Source: Acidimicrobiales bacterium
GTDB lineage: Bacteria; Actinomycetota; Acidimicrobiia; Acidimicrobiales; SZUA-35
Direction: 5' to 3'
Length of the DNA stretch: 35,857 nt
Assembly (NCBI GenBank): GCA_020628305.1
Contig: JAHDFH010000017.1
Location: 1 to 35,857, forward strand
A program made the position numbers and the translations under genes. Shown here in pieces: positions 13,823-21,618 of the stretch. Under the pieces are notes generated by a model. It was not told where the DNA came from. It ran no database searches and was given only the letters and a program-made list of their open reading frames with translations. Every line of letters starts with the position of its first letter. Within the stretch, counting starts at the first letter, position 1.

Positions 13823-14755
13823 ATGGAACCCTCGCTCCCACTGATAAGTGCAGCTAATCTGGCCAAAAGCTACGGATCCAAACCTGTTCTCAACGACGTC
13901 TCGTTTCAGGTTTTTCCTGGAGTTACAGGACTACTTGGATCTAACGGGGCTGGCAAAACAACGGCCCTAGGCATGATTCTTGGGCTGCATAATCGAGACA
14001 GAGGCTCACTTGAAGTCTTTGGCGCTGATCCTTGGACAGCTGGGGTGATGGCCCGTGAGAAGATAGGTTACGCTCCTGAACATCACACGCTTTCCCCAAC
14101 GATGGCTGCATCAGAGTTTGTTCAACTGGTGTGCGAATTGCATGGACTACCAAAAAATGAAGCTTTGACAGCTGCAAATGATGCACTGTCGATAGTTGGT
14201 CTAGGCGAAGAGCGTTTCAGACCCATGGGCAGCCTAAGCACGGGGCAGCGCCAACGCGTCAAGCTAGCTCAGGCTTTGGGACACAACCCCGAGCTCGTCA
14301 TTCTTGATGAACCTACCGATGGCCTAGATCCGGGGCAGCGAGAAACCGTACTAGAGCTCATCAAATCTCTCTCACACACCCACAAAATCAGCGTCTTGCT
14401 CTCTTCTCATCTAATTGAGGAAGTCGACGAAGTGTGCGATTCAGTCATCATAATTGGTGATGGTCGCACTCTTGCTTCAGGCTCCATTGAGCATCTTAAA
14501 AACAGGGTTGAGCAGTCTATTCATCTTGAACTTGTTCCAAGCGACCTAGGATACTCCCACTTCGCCGAAGCTCTAACAGCTAAGCCAGCAATCAAAGATG
14601 TAGCAATCGACGGCAACAGTTTGACTATAGGAGTCCACTCTGATCAGGCATTTGATGACGTTCGCGATGTTTGCGCTGAGACCAACTCGGGGATAGTGAG
14701 CTTTGGCCGGCGCAGCCTCTCATTAGAGGATGTATTCATGGAGAGCATGTCATGA
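13823..14755 (+). CDS. ABC-2 type transporter ATP-binding protein 1
   Basis: This is a 310-aa ABC ATPase with all nucleotide-site motifs: Walker A GSNGAGKTT, Q-loop region near GYAPEHHTL, signature LSTGQRQRVKLAQAL, Walker B LVILDEPTDGLDP and H-loop LLSSH. About 85 residues follow the core, forming the short C-terminal domain usual in ABC-2 exporters. It should power the membrane subunit encoded immediately downstream, whose ATG overlaps this stop by 4 nt. The cargo is unknown. It is first in a four-gene chain of overlapping genes and is read from a TACGAT box with no Shine-Dalgarno. Confidence 0.93.
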   Translation: MEPSLPLISAANLAKSYGSKPVLNDVSFQVFPGVTGLLGSNGAGKTTALGMILGLHNRDRGSLEVFGADPWTAGVMAREKIGYAPEHHTLSPTMAASEFVQLVCELHGLPKNEALTAANDALSIVGLGEERFRPMGSLSTGQRQRVKLAQALGHNPELVILDEPTDGLDPGQRETVLELIKSLSHTHKISVLLSSHLIEEVDEVCDSVIIIGDGRTLASGSIEHLKNRVEQSIHLELVPSDLGYSHFAEALTAKPAIKDVAIDGNSLTIGVHSDQAFDDVRDVCAETNSGIVSFGRRSLSLEDVFMESMS

Positions 14756-15642
14756 CCTCAGCCAATATTTACAGCCAAGGCTTTCGCCCCTACGAGGGAG
14801 TACGAACCGGCCACAAAGGTGCGGCCAAAGCTCTCTTCAAACAATCACTCCGCAACGTATTTGGCATCAACCGCAAGTTTAGAAATAAGGTAGTTCCAAT
14901 TCTTGCTTTGCTGTTGGCCTACATTCCAGTGATTGTGTTTATCGCAATCGTAGTCTTGGCAAGCAATATCTTTGGTGATCTCATTTCGGCAGATGATGTT
15001 AGAGACGCACTCCCCTCTATGACAGAGTTTTTTGGATGGATCAGAACGCCAATCTTCCTTTTGGCTGGTTTTGCTGGACCGCTGTTACTAAGCGATGACC
15101 GACGCGATGGCATGCTGGGTGTTTATCTATCCTCTCCTCTAACCAGAACTTCTTATGTGCTGACCAAGTTTCTAAGCACGTTGACGATTGTTCTAACTGT
15201 GTGCTTCATCCCGCCTCTCATTCTTCTGGTAAGCCTTTATGTACAAGGCCTCGAAGATGGTGGGATCGTAGGATTCTTTGCGAGCTTGTTTGAAACAGCA
15301 GCAGGCGCCTTAATCATCGGAGGTTTCTACTCAGTTATCTCGCTCGCAATAAGTTCGGTCTCAGATCGCAAATCCGTTAGCTGGACGAGCTACTTTATTG
15401 CCTTACTTATTAGCGCCTCAGTCGTGGAATCAGTTGCAGACGCTACAGAAGCTACATGGGTTCGACCATTTAACTTTCTTGACTTGCCAAACGAGCTAGT
15501 TCGTCGACTGGCTGGAGAGACCGGCGACTGGAGTGTTGCTGATAACCCAACTTCCATTCTTTGGCTAACCTGGCTTGGCGTTATAGCTCTATGTTGCGGG
15601 TTGATCTGGAATCGTTACTCAAAGTTGTTGGTGAGACGATGA
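14752..15642 (+). CDS. ABC-2 type transporter permease 1
   Basis: This is a 296-aa integral membrane protein with about six helices after a basic cytoplasmic N-terminus (SQGFRPYEGVRTGHKG, FKQSLRNVFGINRKFRNK). A conserved loop, LLSDDRRDGMLGVYLSSPLTRTSYVLTKF, resembles the substrate-side elbow of ABC-2 permeases. It pairs with the ATPase upstream (4-nt overlap) and overlaps the second ATPase start by 4 nt, so all subunits are probably made in balance. It is likely an exporter; the substrate cannot be read. Confidence 0.87.
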   Translation: MTSANIYSQGFRPYEGVRTGHKGAAKALFKQSLRNVFGINRKFRNKVVPILALLLAYIPVIVFIAIVVLASNIFGDLISADDVRDALPSMTEFFGWIRTPIFLLAGFAGPLLLSDDRRDGMLGVYLSSPLTRTSYVLTKFLSTLTIVLTVCFIPPLILLVSLYVQGLEDGGIVGFFASLFETAAGALIIGGFYSVISLAISSVSDRKSVSWTSYFIALLISASVVESVADATEATWVRPFNFLDLPNELVRRLAGETGDWSVADNPTSILWLTWLGVIALCCGLIWNRYSKLLVRR

Positions 15643-16616
15643 CCCAAGTAGATCCAAACCTTGCTCCCCCGCCTGTTGCTTGGCCGCCAAGCGATGCGAC
15701 CGTCGTCTGTTACAACGTCTCGAAGGCGTTCTCCAATCTTGTTGCGCTCTCCGATGTGAGCGTAGCTTTTCGCCCTGGTGTCACTGGTCTACTTGGGCCA
15801 AACGGTGCTGGCAAGTCAACTCTGATCCGAGTTATGTGTGGGCTGGCTAAGCCAAGCATCGGAAAAGTGTGGGTTGCAGGCGGAGACCCACGAGAAAATG
15901 CTCAAGCTCGCAAAGCCATCTCGCTAGTTCCGCAACAAGATGGAATTTTTGAAAACTTAACAGCTTTGAAGTTTGTTGAGCTTGCTGGAAAGTTGAACGG
16001 TATGGATGAAGTTCACAGCCGGGCAATGTGGGCGCTCGACCAAGTCCACCTAACAGATGAAGCAAATCGCCCGGTTGGAGAATTTTCGAAAGGTATGCGC
16101 CAACGAGCCAAGATTGCCTACGCACTTGTTTCTAATCCTGCGGTAATTGTCCTAGACGAACCACTCAACGGTCTAGATCCAAAACAACGCAAAGCTATGA
16201 TTCAGCTCTTTCGAGAGCTCGGCGAAATGGGCAAAACCGTTATCGTCTCTTCTCATATCTTGGATGAGGTCCAACGATTCGGATCACACATTACAGTGTT
16301 GGCCAATGGCCGCTTAGCCGCTGAAGGCGACTACAAAGCAATCCGAGAAAAGTTAGATTCACAGCCTCGCACAATCTTGATTGAATGTAATTCTGCCTCA
16401 ACACTTGGCGCTAGCCTCATTACCTCTGAGACGGTACAAGGACTTACCGTCTCAAGTAATAATGAATTGATTGTGAAGACTTCTACTCCCAACGACTTTA
16501 GATTTGCAGTGGCTAAGGCGGCACAGACCTCAAATGTCCGCCTACAGAAGATAAAGCCCATGGATGAGGATCTTGAAAGTGTGTTCCGCTATCTTGTTGA
16601 AGGGAAGAGACAATGA
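15639..16616 (+). CDS. ABC-2 type transporter ATP-binding protein 2
   Basis: This 325-aa ABC ATPase has Walker A GPNGAGKST, a Q-loop near LVPQQDG, signature FSKGMRQRAKIAYAL, Walker B VIVLDEPLNGLDP and H-loop VSSH. The start is set at ATG 15639, overlapping the stop of permease 1 as ATGA; the longer frame back to 15561 would lie inside permease 1 and lacks a ribosome site. It differs clearly from ATPase 1 in sequence, so the pair is not a recent tandem duplication. It may form a heterodimer with ATPase 1 or a separate transporter with permease 2. Confidence 0.92.
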   Translation: MTQVDPNLAPPPVAWPPSDATVVCYNVSKAFSNLVALSDVSVAFRPGVTGLLGPNGAGKSTLIRVMCGLAKPSIGKVWVAGGDPRENAQARKAISLVPQQDGIFENLTALKFVELAGKLNGMDEVHSRAMWALDQVHLTDEANRPVGEFSKGMRQRAKIAYALVSNPAVIVLDEPLNGLDPKQRKAMIQLFRELGEMGKTVIVSSHILDEVQRFGSHITVLANGRLAAEGDYKAIREKLDSQPRTILIECNSASTLGASLITSETVQGLTVSSNNELIVKTSTPNDFRFAVAKAAQTSNVRLQKIKPMDEDLESVFRYLVEGKRQ

Positions 16617-17335
16617 ACGCCTTTGGTATTCTCTTCGAACTGTTTGTACGAAATCAAACTACAAAGACGCGACTGTTTATGACCGGAGCATTGGCCATAG
16701 GTGCGTTACTGCTAGCAGTGCTGGTCAACCGCAACGAAGCTTCAGGCGACCTAATAGAAGCTGGCAGCACTCTGGTTGTTGTTTATGGTTCTAACCTCAT
16801 GGTCCCACTAGTAGCTCTGCTTTTAGCCGGAGGTGTCCTTGGACAGCTACTTCAAGATGAGACTTTGGTTTACCTTTGGCTCACCCCAACTTCAAGAGTT
16901 GGCACTACCCTGGCGGCGGTGACTGCCTGTGCAACGGCCGGTGTTGTATTGGTTGCTGTACCACTCTCTATTGCTGCTCTGCTAGCAACTGAAAGTTCCA
17001 TAGTGGCTATTCATACATTCATTGGTTCCACACTTGCCTTGTTCGCTTACTCAGCCATCTTCTCTTTGTTGGGGCTGATCACAAAAAACGCAACAATCTG
17101 GGGCGTAGTCTTTATAGTCCTCTGGGAAACCTTGTTGGCAATTGTGACCGGTCCATTGTCGGTGACATATCATTCACGGTCGATCATCGCCCAACAAGCT
17201 ATTGAGAACGACACCGGACTAGGAGACCTTGGGCTTGTAACTTCTCCAACAACAGCCACTATCAGTCTTGTCATTATGACGATCGTCTTCACAGCGATCG
17301 CAGCATTACGACTAAATCGTATGGATGTCGCCTAA
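16613..17335 (+). CDS. ABC-2 type transporter permease 2
   Basis: This is a 240-aa membrane protein with about six hydrophobic helices. It lacks the long cytoplasmic N-terminus of permease 1. ALLLAGGVLGQLLQDETLVY and a loop with LTPTSRVGTTLAA correspond to the permease 1 region. It is last in the operon, coupled to ATPase 2 by a 4-nt overlap, and followed within 10 nt by a hairpin terminator shared with gatB. Two unequal permeases plus two unequal ATPases in one operon suggest a heteromeric exporter. Confidence 0.83.
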   Translation: MNAFGILFELFVRNQTTKTRLFMTGALAIGALLLAVLVNRNEASGDLIEAGSTLVVVYGSNLMVPLVALLLAGGVLGQLLQDETLVYLWLTPTSRVGTTLAAVTACATAGVVLVAVPLSIAALLATESSIVAIHTFIGSTLALFAYSAIFSLLGLITKNATIWGVVFIVLWETLLAIVTGPLSVTYHSRSIIAQQAIENDTGLGDLGLVTSPTTATISLVIMTIVFTAIAALRLNRMDVA

Positions 17336-17342
17336 CTACGCC

Positions 17343-17370
17343 AAAGGGCGGTCACTGGGGACGTCCTTTT
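17343..17370. terminator. Bidirectional terminator between the ABC operon and gatB
   Basis: AAAGGGCGGTC and GACGTCCTTT pair with one G-U and one bulged G around the loop ACTGGG, followed by TTTTC; on the other strand the stem ends in a run ending TTT. It sits between convergent genes. The CACTGGGGACG within it also occurs in the repeat at 33079-33105. Confidence 0.6.
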
Positions 17371-18825
17371 CTAGGAGCTGGCCTTCTCGGCAAGAATCTT
17401 GTTGATGGCTTTTCCGTCAGCTTTTCCTTGTGTTGCTTTCATAATCTGACCGACAAAGAAGCCTTGTAGTTTTCCTCGTACCGACGCATCACCTTCACAG
17501 AAACGCTGCCACTCGCCTGGTGATTCTTCAATCACTTTTGAAACAAGCCCTTCGAGTTCTGAGGTATCCATTGCTTCGAAACCATGTTCAGCTGCAATGT
17601 CCGCTGGAGACTTGTCGCTCTCCAACATTTCCGCAAGTACTGTCTTGGCTTGCGTAGCAGTAAGCTCCCCTGCTGACTCCATCTTCACAAGTGCTGCAAA
17701 TCGAGGGGCATCAAGTTGTGAAGCTTGTTCGTCAGCCAAGTTGTTCTCACAATGTTTGAGAACTTTAGCCGCATCAGCGCCAAGCTCAACTGTTTCTAAT
17801 GCGAGGGTATCAAGGTCTCGTTGAGTGATTACTCCTGCGGAGAGCGCACTCGCACCTAAAGCCATCAAAGACTCCCGACGCTGCTTAGGTAGAGCTGGAA
17901 GGGAAGCTCGAATTTCTTCGATCCATTCAGCTGACGGTTCCAACGGAACAAGATCTGGATCTGGGAAGTAGCGGTAATCTTCAGCGTTTTCCTTAGAACG
18001 GCCAGGCCTCGTGCGGCCGGCTTCCTCATCCCAATGCCGAGTCTCTTGAACCGGGCGCTCCTCGGCGTCGTAGAGATCAACGTGACGCTTTGCTTCATAC
18101 TCAATCGCTCTTGTCAAAGAACGCAGTGAGTTAACGTTTTTGATCTCACAACGGGTGCGAAGCTCGTCTGAACCCAAAGGACGAACAGATACGTTCGCAT
18201 CAACTCGCATGGAGCCCTCTTCCATCTTGCCATCAGATGCACCGACCGCAACCAGAACAGACCGCAGCTCTTCAACATATTCTTTAGCCTGAGCCGGGCT
18301 GCGTAGATCAGGTTTCGACACGATCTCAATCAATGGGACACCAGAACGGTTGTAGTCCACGAGTGAGTAGCCAGCATCATGAATCCTGCCAGACTCACCT
18401 ACGTGTGTTGACTTACCAGTGTCTTCTTCCATATGGGCTCGTTCAATACCTATCGTCAAGCCTGAAGGAAGTTCCAACTCCCCTTCGCCGTTCAGTGGCA
18501 GATCATATTGAGATATCTGATAGTCCTTTGGCATGTCCGGATAGAAGTAGTTCTTTCGAGACCAAACACATCGCCCAATCTCACAACCTAAGGCAAGCCC
18601 GATACGGATTGAGTACTCAACAGCTTTGCGATTGACTACTGGCAACGTACCGGGAAGACCTAGACAAACCGGATGAACGTTGGTGTTTGGAGCTGCACCA
18701 AATTCGTTCTTAGCAGGCGAAAACATTTTTGACTCCGTGGCAAGCTCAGCATGAACTTCGAGCCCTATAACCATTTCCCAGCCTTGTGGAAGATGTTCTG
18801 ACTGTTCACTAACAGGCTTAGTCAT
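17371..18825 (-). CDS. gatB: Aspartyl/glutamyl-tRNA amidotransferase subunit B
   Basis: The protein is 484 aa. GatB is the kinase/transamidase subunit that activates Glu-tRNA(Gln) or Asp-tRNA(Asn) so that ammonia from GatA forms the amide. Family landmarks are WEMVIGLEVHAELATESKMF, CLGLPGTLPVVN, RKNYFYPDMPKDYQISQYD, YRYFPDPDLVPLE and a C-terminal YqeY-like tail domain ending GQIMKATQGKADGKAINKIL. ATG 18825 is chosen because GAGGAGG lies 6 nt upstream and the overlap with gatA is then only 8 nt; a longer frame reaches 18876. It is last in the gatC-gatA-gatB operon. Confidence 0.97.
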   Translation of the reverse strand: MTKPVSEQSEHLPQGWEMVIGLEVHAELATESKMFSPAKNEFGAAPNTNVHPVCLGLPGTLPVVNRKAVEYSIRIGLALGCEIGRCVWSRKNYFYPDMPKDYQISQYDLPLNGEGELELPSGLTIGIERAHMEEDTGKSTHVGESGRIHDAGYSLVDYNRSGVPLIEIVSKPDLRSPAQAKEYVEELRSVLVAVGASDGKMEEGSMRVDANVSVRPLGSDELRTRCEIKNVNSLRSLTRAIEYEAKRHVDLYDAEERPVQETRHWDEEAGRTRPGRSKENAEDYRYFPDPDLVPLEPSAEWIEEIRASLPALPKQRRESLMALGASALSAGVITQRDLDTLALETVELGADAAKVLKHCENNLADEQASQLDAPRFAALVKMESAGELTATQAKTVLAEMLESDKSPADIAAEHGFEAMDTSELEGLVSKVIEESPGEWQRFCEGDASVRGKLQGFFVGQIMKATQGKADGKAINKILAEKASS

Positions 18826-20269
18826 TTTTGGCCTCCTCAATTGCCTTTGCGACTCGGCAAATAGTTCCTTCACCAAACTTTGGTCCGATCATTTGAATTC
18901 CAACAGGCATGTCTGCAGCACCAGTGCCAAACGGAACTGAAATAGCTGGAGCTCCAACAAGGTTGGCCGGGATTGTGGCGATATCAACAAGATACATGGA
19001 AAGCGGATCTTCTTTTGCTCCAAGCTCGAAAGCCACGCATGGCGACGTTGGACACATGAGCACGTCATACTCAGAATAGATCGCAGCGAAGTCAGCTATC
19101 AATTTGGCTCTCAAGCGTGAAGCTTTCGCATAATAGGCATCGTAGTATCCTGCGGATAGAGCGTAAGTCCCCAACATGATACGGCGCTGAACTTCTGCTC
19201 CGAATCCTTCTGTTCGGGTAGCTCGCATCATCTCGGCAGTGTTACCACCAGATGCTCGATGGCCATAGCGTACGCCGTCAAATCTTGCCAAGTTTGACGA
19301 AGCTTCAGAAGGAACAAGCATATAGTAGGCGCCGAGCGTTGCTTCGATGGCCGGAATTGAGATCTCCTCAACGTCAGCTCCAGCAGCTACAACAGTATCA
19401 ACGCTGGCTCTAAATCTATCGACAACTTCTGGTTCAAAGCCGGCCAGGCCTGATCCATTAAGCTCTTTAATGACGCCAACTTTGAGACCTTTTAAGTCTT
19501 GTGAAGCTTCAACAGCATCAGATACTGACTCTCTTGCACCAGGAAGCGAAGTTGAATCCCGAACGTCTTGGCCTGCCAAAGTGTCGTGCAGTAACGCGGC
19601 ATCTGCAACGCTGTTACCGATCACCCCGACAGTATCGAAAGAGCTAGCGTAAGCAATCAGTCCATAGCGGCTCACTCCGCCATAGGTTGGTTTGAGGCCG
19701 ACTACACCACAGAATGATGCAGGCTGACGCACGCTTCCACCAGTATCTGTGCCTAGCGAAGCTGCCACCATTCCAGAAGCAACAGCTGCAGCGGCACCCC
19801 CCGATGAACCTCCGGGCACACGGCTAAGATCTCGTGGGTTCAACACCGGACCAAATGCTGATGATTCATTCGATGAGCCCATCGCAAATTCATCACAGTT
19901 AGTTTTTCCAACAATGATCGCATCGGCAGCTTTCAGCTTCTCGACAACCGTTGCGTCATAGGGCGGCACCCAGCCTCGCAAAATGTTAGAAGAGCAAGTC
20001 GTTTCTATACCTTCAGTACAGATGACGTCCTTAACCGCTATTGGCAAACCAGCCAGCGGCCCCACAGGTTGTCCGGATGCAATCTTTTCATCTACCGCAG
20101 CAGCTTGAGCCAACGCTGAGTCAGAGGCAACAGTGTTAAATGCGTTGATCTTCGCATCATCTTGTTCGATCTTCTTCAAAGCTTGCTGGGTTGCTTCTGT
20201 TGCTGAAACGTCACCTTTTGCAACCGCAGCCGTTGTTTCTATAACACTTGCAAAGTTCACTTCGCTCAC
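18818..20269 (-). CDS. gatA: Aspartyl/glutamyl-tRNA amidotransferase subunit A
   Basis: This 483-aa amidase-signature enzyme hydrolyses glutamine and passes ammonia to GatB. The Ser-cisSer-Lys triad is K80 (PIAVKDV), S155 (GGSSGGAAAAVASG) and S179 (GTDTGGSVRQPASFCG). The length is normal. Presence of GatCAB implies that at least one of glutaminyl- or asparaginyl-tRNA is made by the indirect route in this organism. It overlaps gatC by 4 nt and gatB by 8 nt. Confidence 0.97.
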   Translation of the reverse strand: MSEVNFASVIETTAAVAKGDVSATEATQQALKKIEQDDAKINAFNTVASDSALAQAAAVDEKIASGQPVGPLAGLPIAVKDVICTEGIETTCSSNILRGWVPPYDATVVEKLKAADAIIVGKTNCDEFAMGSSNESSAFGPVLNPRDLSRVPGGSSGGAAAAVASGMVAASLGTDTGGSVRQPASFCGVVGLKPTYGGVSRYGLIAYASSFDTVGVIGNSVADAALLHDTLAGQDVRDSTSLPGARESVSDAVEASQDLKGLKVGVIKELNGSGLAGFEPEVVDRFRASVDTVVAAGADVEEISIPAIEATLGAYYMLVPSEASSNLARFDGVRYGHRASGGNTAEMMRATRTEGFGAEVQRRIMLGTYALSAGYYDAYYAKASRLRAKLIADFAAIYSEYDVLMCPTSPCVAFELGAKEDPLSMYLVDIATIPANLVGAPAISVPFGTGAADMPVGIQMIGPKFGEGTICRVAKAIEEAKND

Positions 20270-20577
20270 TGCTCTTCTCCTAACGCTGGCGGAACTTTAT
20301 ACTGGTTATTCTCAGTATCTGGAGCCGAGGCCATGACTGATTCTGTAACATCAGCGGCCTCAATGACGTCGTCTCGGTAAACATTAACCAATCCATGGGG
20401 ATGATGAGTAGGTTCATAGCCCTCTATATCAACTGAATCCATTTCAGCAACAAGACTCAAAATGGAGCCTAATTGGGGCGTGTATTGCTCGACTTGTTCA
20501 TCAGTGAGGTTCAGCATGGCTAGATCGGCCACTTTTCGAACATCCTCTGTTGTTAGTGAATTGTTGTTATCTGACAC
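20266..20577 (-). CDS. gatC: Aspartyl/glutamyl-tRNA amidotransferase subunit C
   Basis: This 103-aa small subunit braces GatA against GatB. The typical pattern is TTEDVRKVADLAMLNLTDEQ, then a helix ending near LVAEMDSVDIEGYEPTHHP, then the extended tail that wraps GatA (YRDDVIEAADVTESVMASAP). The start is GTG 20577, exactly 6 nt after the -10 box TAGGCT, so the operon mRNA is probably leaderless. The stop overlaps gatA's ATG. Confidence 0.95.
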   Translation of the reverse strand: MSDNNNSLTTEDVRKVADLAMLNLTDEQVEQYTPQLGSILSLVAEMDSVDIEGYEPTHHPHGLVNVYRDDVIEAADVTESVMASAPDTENNQYKVPPALGEEQ

Positions 20578-20583
20578 TCCAAC

Positions 20584-20589
20584 AGCCTA
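20584..20589 (-). promoter_or_regulatory. -10 box of the leaderless gatCAB promoter
   Basis: TAGGCT on the minus strand, then GTTGGA (6 nt), then GTG 20577. Confidence 0.55.
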
Positions 20590-20636
20590 GCGAATTAGGA
20601 TTGTTTTGAAGAGCAATCGGCTTAACTACGAGCCAC

Positions 20637-20642
20637 TAGGGT
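20637..20642 (+). promoter_or_regulatory. -10 box of the SCP2-like gene promoter
   Basis: TAGGGT lies 7 nt before ATG 20650. This favours that start over the GTG at 20641, which overlaps the box. Confidence 0.5.
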
Positions 20643-20649
20643 GAGATTT

Positions 20650-21063
20650 ATGACTAAGTACAAGTTCCTTTCCGACGAATGGATTGAACAAGCCAGAGCA
20701 ATAGCGGATGATTACGCTGATGATTTACCTGAACCCCCTGAAGAGATCAAGTTGAACGCCACCGTCAGTGACATCCCTCATCGCAATGGTGAAACCTTAC
20801 ACGCTCATCTCAGCACGGTTGGTGGCAGCCTAGTTGTGGAACTGGGGCACCTGGAAGATGCCGAAGTGACAGTTTCAGTCGACTACGAAACAGCTCGCCC
20901 GGTCTTAATGGAGCCAGATCCACAGACGGTTATGGGATTGTTTATGGCTGGCAAAATTCTTATTGAGGGAGACGCCACTAAATTGATTGCCATGCAAACG
21001 ATAGAGCCCGATCCAGATTCAGCTGCCATGGCTGAAGAAATAGCCGCCATAACCGAATACTAG
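20650..21063 (+). CDS. SCP2-like sterol-carrier domain protein
   Basis: This 137-aa single-domain protein resembles the SCP2/sterol-carrier fold: an N-terminal helix (FLSDEWIEQARAIADDYA), strands (LHAHLSTVGGSLVVELGHL), then the late family motif AGKILIEGDATKLIAMQTI, which matches the usual G-x-I-x-I-x-G-D-x-x-x-L pattern. Such domains bind lipids or acyl-CoA in a hydrophobic tunnel; stand-alone actinobacterial members have no fixed role. It has no signal peptide. It is divergent from gatC and upstream of a small ORF. Confidence 0.78.
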   Translation: MTKYKFLSDEWIEQARAIADDYADDLPEPPEEIKLNATVSDIPHRNGETLHAHLSTVGGSLVVELGHLEDAEVTVSVDYETARPVLMEPDPQTVMGLFMAGKILIEGDATKLIAMQTIEPDPDSAAMAEEIAAITEY

Positions 21064-21102
21064 CGGTTAAAGTTTTTGCGTGACTTGAAACGAGTTTTGT
21101 AC

Positions 21103-21108
21103 TAAGTT
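21103..21108 (+). promoter_or_regulatory. -10 box upstream of the 58-aa ORF
   Basis: TAAGTT followed by 6 nt (TCAGGC) and ATG 21115, the same spacing as at the other leaderless genes. Confidence 0.4.
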
Positions 21109-21114
21109 TCAGGC

Positions 21115-21291
21115 ATGGATCCCAAGACACAAGCAAGGCTACTCGCAACTCAAAATGCTCTTGAGCAGGAACGACTCAACAGAGAACGTCGAGAACGTAA
21201 ACTTGAAACATCAAGCAGAATCGCTTCAGATACAGCTGCTGCGGCAGCCGCCCGACAAGTTCCTGCCGCGTCTCGCTTAACTAGAGCCTAA
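21115..21291 (+). CDS. Small basic/helical protein, 58 aa, unknown
   Basis: This short frame runs from ATG 21115 to TAA 21289-21291. The product begins MDPKTQARLLATQNALEQER, continues with an Arg/Glu-rich helix (NRERRERKLE) and an Ala run (AAAAAAR), and ends VPAASRLTRA. It looks like one long amphipathic helix. A -10-like TAAGTT is 6 nt before the ATG, the same arrangement as at well-supported genes nearby. I do not recognise a family. It could be a small RNA- or ribosome-associated protein, but nothing shows this. A real but short gene is more likely than chance. Confidence 0.5.
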   Translation: MDPKTQARLLATQNALEQERLNRERRERKLETSSRIASDTAAAAAARQVPAASRLTRA

Positions 21292-21333
21292 CCCCTGACT
21301 TAACATCACTTTCTGAGGCTAGAATCTAGTCGC

Positions 21334-21528
21334 GTCATTCTCCAAGGCTCGAAGCCGAAGGAGAATCTCTAACACCCCAACACCCAAGATCCCGGCGCAG
21401 AGCACACGCCTGGTCCTTCACCACGCACTCAACACAGTCACCCCGGACTTGTTCCGGGACCTCAACAACTTAACGCCTACAGTAATTAAGATCCCGGGCT
21501 CGACCTGCGGTCGCCCCAGGATGACAAC
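21334..21528. repeat. Cluster of three dispersed intergenic repeat types
   Basis: The 327-bp gap 21292-21618 has no gene. It holds GTCATTCTCCAAGGCTCG... GGAGAATCTC (21334-21370); GTCACCCCGGACTTGTTCCG... CTCAACAACT (21437-21470), matched at 32865-32898; and, on the minus strand, GTCATCCTGGGGCGACC... GGGATCTT (21528-21488), matched loosely at 32942-32980. Each is partly palindromic. They resemble the 'GTCATCCTGAGC' class of short repeats found between genes in many bacteria. Confidence 0.65.
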
Positions 21529-21589
21529 TAATGGATAACACGCTCAACTTGTAAATGGGTCGAACCGTACCGTTCCTAATGACAATCGA

Positions 21590-21610
21590 ATAGGACCGTC
21601 CCTACAGGCT
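21590..21610. repeat. GGGAC-core palindromic repeat downstream of the PASTA kinase
   Basis: ATAGGACCGTCCCTACAGG is nearly identical to the copies at 4911 and 4945. On the kinase strand it reads CTGTAGGGACGGTCCTATTC and starts 9 nt after the stop codon. A decayed half-copy (CCGTACCGTTCCTAATGAC) lies at 21566-21584. Confidence 0.7.
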
Positions 21611-21618
21611 CTAAAGGC

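Noticed and set aside
20641-20649. GTG 20641 as start of the SCP2-like gene
   Set aside because: It lies within the TAGGGT box; ATG 20650 has the standard 7-nt spacing.
21292-21618. tRNA or small RNA gene in the 327-bp gap
   Set aside because: No cloverleaf or acceptor-stem pattern was seen; the hairpins present belong to dispersed repeats also found at 32.8 kb.
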